A stretch of DNA of 5,325 nt from an uncultured Rikenellaceae bacterium (lineage in GTDB: Bacteria; Bacteroidota; Bacteroidia; Bacteroidales; Rikenellaceae), in the NCBI GenBank assembly GCA_947074135.1, contig CAMTOL010000161.1, forward strand, positions 1-5,325. The letters are read 5' to 3'. Shown in pieces: positions 1-5,325 of this stretch (positions are counted from its first letter, which is position 1; every line of letters starts with the position of its first letter). The notes beneath the pieces were generated by a model, which searched no databases, was not told the origin of the DNA, and worked only from the letters and a program-made list of their open reading frames with translations. Both the position numbers and the translations under genes were made by a program.

Positions 1-4
1 AGAA

Positions 5-595
5 GTGAAAGCAATATACTTATATATATTAGCATTTGGGTTAATAGTGGCAGACCAAGCCACTAAAATAGCTGTTAAACTATCAATGACCATTGGCGAA
101 AATATCCCAGTTTTGGGCGATTGGTTCAATATACATTTTGTCGAAAACGAGGGCGCTGCGTGGGGCTTTAGCCTAGGCGGCGATTGGGGAAAGCTAATCC
201 TTAGCCTCTTTAGAATAGTTGCCTGCGTATTTATATTCATATATATTCGCAAACTCAACAAGCAAGGCGCTCCCAAAGGGGTGCTAATTGCAATGGTGCT
301 TATTCTTGTTGGGGCGCTTGGCAATGTTATAGATTCAGCTTTTTACGGGCTTATTTTTTCGGAGTCAACACCTTTTACAACGGCTCAGTTAGTGCCTTGG
401 GGGGAGGGATACGGAACATTCCTACACGGCAAAGTGGTCGATATGTTGTACTTCCCGATAATTAAAACCGAGAACTTCACATTCTTCAATGCAATTTTCA
501 ACCTTGCCGACTCGTATATATCGGTAGCTGTGATTTACATACTGCTTTTTCAACGCAAGTTTTTCTCAGATAAACCCAAAGCAATGGACAATTAA
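5..595 (+). CDS. lspA: Lipoprotein signal peptidase (signal peptidase II, LspA)
   Basis: Inner-membrane aspartyl protease that removes the signal peptide from diacylglyceryl-modified prolipoproteins, after Lgt and before later lipoprotein processing. The 196-residue product has about four membrane helices (roughly 4-22, 62-81, 91-110, 165-184). The family blocks appear in order: DQATK with Asp17, NEGAAWG (48-54), GALGNVID (103-110), VVDM with Asp146 and FNLADS with Asp169. By family knowledge Asp146 and Asp169 are the catalytic pair. Some 35 residues lie between GNVID and VVDM, far more than in proteobacterial LspA, giving a longer protein; I recall this as usual in Bacteroidota. The start is GTG at base 5, which puts Asp17 at a normal distance from the N terminus. 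Only four bases precede it and the frame is open there, so a start further left cannot be excluded. It ends in tandem in-frame TAA codons (593-595, 596-598), 53 bases before the glycosyltransferase gene. Family certain; start moderately sure. Confidence 0.96.
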   Translation: MKAIYLYILAFGLIVADQATKIAVKLSMTIGENIPVLGDWFNIHFVENEGAAWGFSLGGDWGKLILSLFRIVACVFIFIYIRKLNKQGAPKGVLIAMVLILVGALGNVIDSAFYGLIFSESTPFTTAQLVPWGEGYGTFLHGKVVDMLYFPIIKTENFTFFNAIFNLADSYISVAVIYILLFQRKFFSDKPKAMDN

Positions 596-604
596 TAATT
601 GTTT

Positions 605-639
605 CAAATCACAAATCACACATAACAAATCACATATCA
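605..639 (+). repeat. Five-unit heptanucleotide tandem array, consensus CAAATCA
   Basis: Read directly from the spacer between lspA and the glycosyltransferase gene. The consecutive 7-mers are CAAATCA (605-611), CAAATCA (612-618), CACATAA (619-625), CAAATCA (626-632) and CATATCA (633-639). Three are identical and two differ at two positions each. The array makes up most of the 53-bp spacer and stops nine bases before the ATG. No matching inverted arm lies upstream, so it should not fold into a hairpin. Function is unknown. It could be a decayed member of a dispersed heptamer repeat family, or an unstructured A-rich leader that helps ribosome entry. Confidence 0.8.
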
Positions 640-648
640 TAAAAAAAT
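637..648 (+). promoter_or_regulatory. A-rich translation leader of the GT117-like gene, no Shine-Dalgarno
   Basis: The bases before ATG 649 are TCAT followed by seven A and one T, with no purine-rich GGAG-like site. Bacteroidota commonly start translation from A-rich leaders without Shine-Dalgarno pairing, so this supports 649 as the real start. An in-frame TAA at 640-642 rules out any start further upstream. The sequence closely resembles the leader of trkH. Confidence 0.55.
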
Positions 649-3600
649 ATGACGCAGTTTAGAAAACTCTCAATCATCATTGGCTGGATAGTGTTCATCG
701 TAGCTATGGTAAGCTATGGACTCACTGTCGAATCGGCAGCATCGCTTTGGGACTGCCCCGAATTTATTGCAACATCTTACAAACTAGAGGTCGGACACCC
801 TCCTGGAACTCCGCTCTTCTTCCTTATCAACCGTATTGGGGCAATGTTTGCTGGTTCACCCGAAAATGTGGGTTACGCTATCAATATGTTGTCAGCTCTT
901 GAGAGTGCGCTAACTATTGCGTTCCTGTTTTGGAGTATTGCTCACTTGGCTCGTAAAATCACTCGCAAACGTGCAGAAGCAATGACTAGCGGCGAGGTTT
1001 GGGCCTCGATGATTGCTGCAACTATCGGTTCATTAGCGTATGCCTACACCGACACATTCTGGTTTTCGGCTGTCGAGGGCGAAGTTTACGCTCTTAGTTC
1101 GTTGTTTACTGCTGTTGTATTTTGGGCTATGCTTCGTTGGGAAGCAGTTGCCGACAATGAGGGTTCGAATCGTTGGTTGGTCTTCATTGCCTATCTTATG
1201 GGCTTATCAATCGGCGCACACATATTGAACCTACTTGCAATTCCTGCACTTGTGTTTATCTTCTACTTCAAACGCTATCCAAATCGCCCAGTAAAAGCTC
1301 TTTGGCTACCATCGGTAATTGCTGTTGGTTTGACAGGTCTTTTCTATATACTAACTCCTACTGTTGTAAGTATGGGGGCATTTGTAGATAGAATATTTGT
1401 CAACGGTTTTGGAGCTTCGGTCAACACAGGTCTAACTATTTTCATCATCTTCATTCTATCAATGTTGGCTTTAGGAGTCTTCCTTACTCACAAAGCTAAA
1501 CATCAGTTTTGGAACATTGTTTTTGTTTCGACAGCAATGGTAATCATCGGTTTTTCAACCTATGGCGTTGTGTTGATTCGTTCGTCGGTCAACCCTCCTA
1601 TGAACTCGAACCACCCAGATAATCCATACGCACTGCTTCAATTCCTCAATCGCGAGCAGTACGGTTCACGTCCATTAATTTCGGGGCAAAGCTTTGCATC
1701 TACACCAAATGATTATGTTTACAATAAGAGCTACTACGTTGACGAAGATGGCAAGTATGTGCCTTATGAGTACATAACATCTTTAACTTACGACCCAAAA
1801 ACCACTATGCTATTCCCTCGTATGTACTCACGCGACCACATCAACGAGTATAAAGCGTGGGGGGCTGACAAAGGTCGTAATGTACTAAACTCGAGAGGAG
1901 AGTATGTCAACATTCCTACTTTTGGCGAGAACCTAGGCTATTTCTTTGGTTATCAGGTCAACCATATGTATTGGCGCTACTTCTTGTGGAACTTTGTGGG
2001 TCGCCAAAACGACATTCAGAGCGACGGTCCCGACACCGGCAACTGGCTCTCGGGCATCAAATTTATCGACAAGATGTTTTTTGGTCCTCAAGACAATCTA
2101 CCTTCAGAATTGGCTAACAACAGAGGTCGAAACACATACTTCTTCCTGCCGCTAATACTCGGTATGATTGGCTTCTTCTTCTCGCTAATGCGTGACGGTA
2201 AAGGATTTTTGATTATTACTCTGTTGTTCTTTATGACTGGACTAGCCATAATCCTCTACCTAAACCAAACTCCATCGCAACCGCGCGAACGTGACTACGC
2301 TTATGCTGCTTCGTTCTACGCTTTCTGCATTTGGATAGGTCTGGGTGCAATGGCACTATACTACTGGTTGAAAAAACTAACTGCCAAAATAGAGATGCCA
2401 GACAAAGCAGTTTTAGCTGTAACCTTCATTCTATCAATGTCTGTACCTATGGTTTTAGCTACTCAAAACTGGGACGACCACGACCGTAGCGGACGAACAA
2501 TAGCTCGTGATATGGGCGAGAACTATCTACTGTCAACCCTTCCAAACTCAATATTTATAAACTACGGTGACAACGACACTTTCCCTGTTTGGTATGCACA
2601 AGAGGTAGAAGGAATACGTACAGACGTTAGAGTTATGAACGCTTCATACATCTCAGGCGATTGGTATATCGACCAAATGCGAATCAAAAGCAACGAAAGC
2701 GAAGCACTACCTATCACTCTGCCTCGTAGCAAATACAAAGGTCAGAGCCTAGCGCCGTTCTATGTACAAGAGATAGCTCACCCAAGAGGGAGAGAGTGGA
2801 CAGCTAAAGAGGTGATGCAAATCATTAACTCTGACACTCCTGAAACTAAACTGCATTCACAAACAGGCGAGAGCTTTGACTTTATTCCAGCTCGTCGCAT
2901 TGCAGTACCTGTCAACAAGGAGAACGTTATCAAAAGCGGTATCGTAAAACCAGAAGATGCTCATCTTATCGAAGATACGATTTATATGAAAATATCAGCA
3001 AATTCGCTCTCTATAGGCGATGTGATATTACTAGATCTAATCGCAAATAACGATTGGTTGCGTCCGATTTACTTCACATCGGCAGCAGGTCCAATGTCGC
3101 TAGGTCTTGTCGATTACGAAGATAATGGAACTGCATTTTCATACCTACAACAAGATGGTGCAGCCTATAGATTTGTACCTATCAAAACTCCTATCACTCG
3201 TCGTTATGCTACTGGGCGTATCGACACTGAACTTCTTTACGACAACCTAATGAACAACTTTAAGTTCGGAGGCATTAAAGATGGAGTATATGTTGACCAG
3301 TTTGTAAAAAACGCATTTACAACTTCGCAATTCCGCGGCTCTTTCGCCCGACTTGCAAACGAACTTCTAGCCAAAGGCGATACAACTCGTGCAGTTGAGG
3401 TGTTAGACAGAGCTATGGTAGAGATGCCTATTGAACAGATTGGCTATGACGAAATGTTGCTTTCAATTGCCGAAGGATATCTCGCAGCAGATCAAACCGA
3501 AAAGGGAGATGCGATAATTACCGATTACGCTGAACAGATGCTTGACTATATGATGTATTACGACTCGTTTACAAACGCTAAACAAAAAGCTGCAGTAGAG

Positions 3601-3723
3601 AGCAAATATCGTGATAGTTATATGAACCTTTACTCTGCATTTATGGCAGCTCAAAGGTATGGGCGTCGCGAAATTATGTCAAAATACGCTCCATATTTCC
3701 AACAACCTCAAGAGCAAATTTAG
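649..3723 (+). CDS. DUF2723 / GT117-family (TMEM260-like) membrane glycosyltransferase, probable protein O-glycosyltransferase
   Basis: Predicted inner-membrane GT-C glycosyltransferase of 1024 residues. The N-terminal DUF2723 region (about 15-190) begins with a membrane helix (8-26) and a first extracytoplasmic loop reading SLWDCPEFIA then VGHPPGTP (49-55). Asp35 and Glu38 sit where GT-C enzymes carry catalytic acids; that role is inferred. I count about 8 helices to residue 310, a hydrophilic segment (311-497), about 4 more helices (498-604), and a soluble C-terminal part of 420 residues. The latter contains NYGDNDTFPVWYAQE (638-652) and, near 897-960, helical TPR-like sequence. The conserved stretch TPSQPRERDYAYAASF spans 541-556. 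The human relative TMEM260 is a protein O-mannosyltransferase, and Bacteroidota O-glycosylate many exported proteins, so a protein acceptor is plausible. The actual sugar, donor and acceptor are not shown by the sequence. Length is normal for the family and no frameshift is seen. Family very likely; substrate uncertain. Confidence 0.9.
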   Translation: MTQFRKLSIIIGWIVFIVAMVSYGLTVESAASLWDCPEFIATSYKLEVGHPPGTPLFFLINRIGAMFAGSPENVGYAINMLSALESALTIAFLFWSIAHLARKITRKRAEAMTSGEVWASMIAATIGSLAYAYTDTFWFSAVEGEVYALSSLFTAVVFWAMLRWEAVADNEGSNRWLVFIAYLMGLSIGAHILNLLAIPALVFIFYFKRYPNRPVKALWLPSVIAVGLTGLFYILTPTVVSMGAFVDRIFVNGFGASVNTGLTIFIIFILSMLALGVFLTHKAKHQFWNIVFVSTAMVIIGFSTYGVVLIRSSVNPPMNSNHPDNPYALLQFLNREQYGSRPLISGQSFASTPNDYVYNKSYYVDEDGKYVPYEYITSLTYDPKTTMLFPRMYSRDHINEYKAWGADKGRNVLNSRGEYVNIPTFGENLGYFFGYQVNHMYWRYFLWNFVGRQNDIQSDGPDTGNWLSGIKFIDKMFFGPQDNLPSELANNRGRNTYFFLPLILGMIGFFFSLMRDGKGFLIITLLFFMTGLAIILYLNQTPSQPRERDYAYAASFYAFCIWIGLGAMALYYWLKKLTAKIEMPDKAVLAVTFILSMSVPMVLATQNWDDHDRSGRTIARDMGENYLLSTLPNSIFINYGDNDTFPVWYAQEVEGIRTDVRVMNASYISGDWYIDQMRIKSNESEALPITLPRSKYKGQSLAPFYVQEIAHPRGREWTAKEVMQIINSDTPETKLHSQTGESFDFIPARRIAVPVNKENVIKSGIVKPEDAHLIEDTIYMKISANSLSIGDVILLDLIANNDWLRPIYFTSAAGPMSLGLVDYEDNGTAFSYLQQDGAAYRFVPIKTPITRRYATGRIDTELLYDNLMNNFKFGGIKDGVYVDQFVKNAFTTSQFRGSFARLANELLAKGDTTRAVEVLDRAMVEMPIEQIGYDEMLLSIAEGYLAADQTEKGDAIITDYAEQMLDYMMYYDSFTNAKQKAAVESKYRDSYMNLYSAFMAAQRYGRREIMSKYAPYFQQPQEQI

Positions 3724-3733
3724 TTTAACTGAT

Positions 3734-3770
3734 GGTGATAGGTGACTAGCGGCTTTAGTCACCTATCACC
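3734..3770. repeat. Perfect 15-bp inverted repeat (hairpin) between the GT117-like gene and trkH
   Basis: The left arm GGTGATAGGTGACTA (3734-3748) is the exact reverse complement of the right arm TAGTCACCTATCACC (3756-3770), with a 7-base loop GCGGCTT (3749-3755). In RNA this is a stable stem, beginning ten bases after the upstream stop codon and ending 14 bases before the trkH ATG. No run of T follows on either strand, so it is not a textbook intrinsic terminator. It may act in attenuation, RNA processing or 3'-end protection of the upstream message, in control of trkH translation, or as a protein-binding palindrome. The right arm continues into a third heptamer (3770-3776). Confidence 0.85.
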
Positions 3771-3772
3771 TG

Positions 3773-3784
3773 TCACAAAGAAAT
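3773..3784 (+). promoter_or_regulatory. A-rich translation leader of trkH, no Shine-Dalgarno
   Basis: TCACAAAGAAAT directly precedes ATG 3785. It lacks a GGAG-type site and differs from the leader before ATG 649 at only two of twelve bases. The nearest upstream in-frame stop is TGA 3743-3745, and no ATG or GTG lies in frame between it and 3785, which supports this start. The leader sits just downstream of the 15-bp hairpin, so a folded stem would lie at the edge of an initiating ribosome. Confidence 0.5.
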
Positions 3785-5233
3785 ATGAAAGCTGCCTACG
3801 TCATAAGATATATAGGAATGGTGTTGCTACTCAACGCCGTTTTTATGCTTATTTCAGCTATAATAGGTATCTTTAATGGCTTTGACACTGGAGTCGCTCC
3901 ACTACTACTCAGCTTTACAATTACATCAATAATCGGAGCCTTTCCAATGATTTTCGTGCCTTCCGAAAGACACATAACATCGAAAGAAGGCTATATAATT
4001 GTATTAGCATCGTGGATAGCTTCGTGTTTGATGGGTATGCTACCCTACATAATGTGGGGTGGGGAGTTCTCGCTAATCAACGCTTGGTTCGAAAGCACCT
4101 CAGGCTTCACTACAACTGGAGCAACAATTCTCAACGACGTAGAAGCACTACCACGCTCGATACTATTTTGGAGAGCATCGACCCACTGGATTGGAGGGGT
4201 CGGAGTTGTACTCTTTGCACTAGTTATCCTCCCCTCGATAGGTCGCCAAAAAATGACACTCAGCTCAGTCGAACTATCAACACTCGCCAAAGACAACTTT
4301 AAGTATAACACTAAAAAGATACTAACAATCATTCTAACTGTTTATGTTGGATTGACTGCAGCCGAAACAGTGCTATTAATGTTTGCGGGAATGGATTGGT
4401 TCGATGCCGTTGCACACTCCTTCTCAACTCTATCAACAGGCGGTTTCTCAACTAAAAACCTCTCAATAATGGCATTCAATTCGGTATGGATTGAGAGTAT
4501 TGTTATGTTTTTTATGCTCATTGCAGGTATCCACTTTGGTCTAATATACTCTTCGCTCAGAAGACGAGGCACAACGACAATATGGAAGAGCGATGTAGCA
4601 CGATACTATATTCTGTCAATGATAATAGGTGGTATTTTCGTTGCGGTCAACCTCTACACTTCAGGCAATTACGACAACTTTGGGACCTCAATTAGATACG
4701 GACTATTTCAAACCATCAGCTACGGCACAACAACTGGTTTTGCATCGACAAACGATGCACTATGGCCTGCTTTTTCAGTGTTACTCTTGACTGTTTTTAG
4801 TATCCAGTGCGCTATGGCAGGATCAACAACTGGAGGTCTAAAAGCTGACCGCATACTACTGCTATTTAAAGCAATAAAAATCCGAGTACTCAAGCTCCAA
4901 CACCCTTCAGCTGTGATGCGTGTCAAACTAGGAGGACACGCTCAAGACGATTCGACAGTTTCGGCAGCAGTCGTACTTGTTGGTTTTTACCTCACAGCCA
5001 TTGTTATCTCGACAGCGGTCTTAACGCTCTTTAACATCGATTTAATGACATCTTTCTCCGCATCGGTAGCATCTCTTGGTAATGTTGGCCCAGGATTTGG
5101 TGAGATTTCTAACTTAGCTAATATGAACTTCTTTAATCCGTTTATAAAATTCTGGTTATCTTTGGTTATGCTATTTGGACGTTTAGAACTATTTGGGTTG
5201 ATACACCTATTTATGCTCCGCCGTTGGAAATAA
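3785..5233 (+). CDS. trkH: Trk-type potassium uptake protein, membrane subunit TrkH
   Basis: K+-conducting integral membrane subunit of a Trk/Ktr-type uptake system, normally gated by a cytosolic nucleotide-binding ring (TrkA). At 482 residues it has the usual family length. The four pore-loop repeats are all visible: GFTTTGA (107-113), STLSTGGFS (214-222), GTTTGFAS (314-321) and GNVGPGFG (432-439), each with its filter glycine. HWIGGVGVV (134-142) follows the first pore. MAGSTTGGLK (344-353) matches the flexible intramembrane loop of the third repeat, which serves as a gate in TrkH structures. The C terminus ends with the typical GRLELF segment (465-470) and a short basic tail. ATG 3785 is the first usable start. 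Upstream lies the GT117-like gene, 61 bases away across a hairpin; no TrkA gene lies in the window. With no promoter box visible in the spacer, read-through from upstream is the likely source of transcript. Intact, with nothing missing. Confidence 0.97.
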   Translation: MKAAYVIRYIGMVLLLNAVFMLISAIIGIFNGFDTGVAPLLLSFTITSIIGAFPMIFVPSERHITSKEGYIIVLASWIASCLMGMLPYIMWGGEFSLINAWFESTSGFTTTGATILNDVEALPRSILFWRASTHWIGGVGVVLFALVILPSIGRQKMTLSSVELSTLAKDNFKYNTKKILTIILTVYVGLTAAETVLLMFAGMDWFDAVAHSFSTLSTGGFSTKNLSIMAFNSVWIESIVMFFMLIAGIHFGLIYSSLRRRGTTTIWKSDVARYYILSMIIGGIFVAVNLYTSGNYDNFGTSIRYGLFQTISYGTTTGFASTNDALWPAFSVLLLTVFSIQCAMAGSTTGGLKADRILLLFKAIKIRVLKLQHPSAVMRVKLGGHAQDDSTVSAAVVLVGFYLTAIVISTAVLTLFNIDLMTSFSASVASLGNVGPGFGEISNLANMNFFNPFIKFWLSLVMLFGRLELFGLIHLFMLRRWK

Positions 5234-5325
5234 AAAATAAAAACGGGTAAATTAACTTAGCAAAATAAATAATTTATGTATAGATTATTAGTTGTTCTAT
5301 TTTATATTTGCCAATAGAAATAATA
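5234..5325. other. AT-rich non-coding tail downstream of trkH
   Basis: These 92 bases hold no recognisable gene start on the right and no GC-rich hairpin followed by T residues, so no intrinsic terminator for trkH is evident. The only structured elements are a 13-base AT palindrome at 5265-5277 (ATAAAT, A, ATTTAT), too tight to form a hairpin loop, and the promoter-like box at 5303-5310. The heptamer units seen in the two upstream spacers are absent here. Confidence 0.6.
5273..5310 (+). promoter_or_regulatory. Candidate Bacteroidota-type promoter reading out of the window
   Basis: TATATTTG at 5303-5310 matches the Bacteroidota -7 consensus TAnnTTTG exactly. It lies in AT-rich non-coding sequence 70 bases after the trkH stop, pointing right. 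A -33 element is poor: the closest candidate is TTTATG at 5273-5278, 24 bases upstream, slightly far and not the consensus TTTG. Transcription would begin around the last ten bases of the window, serving a gene beyond it. In DNA this AT-rich a chance match is possible. Confidence 0.4.

Noticed and set aside
589..601. Palindrome CAATTA-A-TAATTG across the lspA tandem stop codons
   Set aside because: The centre is one base, so no hairpin loop can form, and AT-only palindromes of this size are common by chance. There is no T-tract or GC stem to suggest a terminator.
3463..3654. Possible small minus-strand gene of 63 codons
   Set aside because: It lies entirely inside the conserved 3' part of the glycosyltransferase gene in antisense, has no recognisable motif and no promoter, and looks like a chance open frame.
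3734..3780. Intrinsic (rho-independent) terminator for the GT117-like gene
   Set aside because: The stem is strong, but TGTCACAAAG follows on the + strand and no T run follows on the - strand, so the key terminator feature is missing. It is kept as a hairpin of unknown role.
4045..4332. Minus-strand open frame of 95 codons within trkH
   Set aside because: It overlaps the first pore region of trkH, whose + strand translation matches the family throughout. The antisense product has low-complexity Ser/Thr/Pro composition and no known motif.
5261..5268. Possible minus-strand promoter box (reverse complement TTATTTTG)
   Set aside because: It fails the TA of TAnnTTTG, and a transcript from it would run antisense into trkH with no gene to serve.
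5265..5277. Palindrome ATAAAT-A-ATTTAT downstream of trkH as a terminator or operator
   Set aside because: It is entirely A/T with a one-base centre, so it is unlikely to fold in RNA or terminate transcription, and there is no second copy to support an operator.
1..5325. Mobile element, CRISPR array, tRNA or rRNA gene
   Set aside because: Nothing in the window resembles a transposase, integrase, spaced direct-repeat array or structural RNA. Nearly all sequence is accounted for by three intact chromosomal genes.

Overview
The window looks like a piece of a Bacteroidota chromosome, probably Bacteroidales. Three things point there: an LspA with a long loop before its first catalytic aspartate, a 1024-residue DUF2723/GT117 membrane protein of a type common in that phylum, and start codons preceded by A-rich leaders with no Shine-Dalgarno sequence. 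A TAnnTTTG-type promoter box near the right end agrees. The genus cannot be fixed from this sequence.

The layout is three complete or near-complete genes, all on the + strand and covering almost everything. (1) lspA (5-595) is the prolipoprotein signal peptidase, starting at a GTG right at the window edge. (2) A 53-bp spacer (596-648) holds five tandem heptamers (consensus CAAATCA). (3) A DUF2723/GT117-like glycosyltransferase gene (649-3723) encodes a polytopic protein with large extracytoplasmic regions. (4) A 61-bp spacer (3724-3784) holds a perfect 15-bp inverted repeat. (5) trkH (3785-5233) encodes the K+-translocating subunit of a Trk/Ktr-type system, with all four selectivity-filter segments. 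(6) A 92-bp AT-rich tail (5234-5325) has no recognisable gene but carries a candidate promoter pointing right.

The short same-strand spacers suggest lspA, the glycosyltransferase and trkH can be co-transcribed. The first two fit a cell-envelope theme (lipoprotein maturation, likely protein O-glycosylation). TrkH is an unrelated K+ uptake function, and its usual regulatory partner TrkA is not in the window.

The genes are of known families; I see no new multi-gene system. The least explained signal lies in the two spacers. Both have period-7 units ending in TCAC, in the same phase relative to the next ATG, and the 22 bases ending at each ATG match at 18 positions. In the second spacer the heptamers also form the right arm of the hairpin. 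This may be a dispersed heptanucleotide repeat family or a shared leader element.
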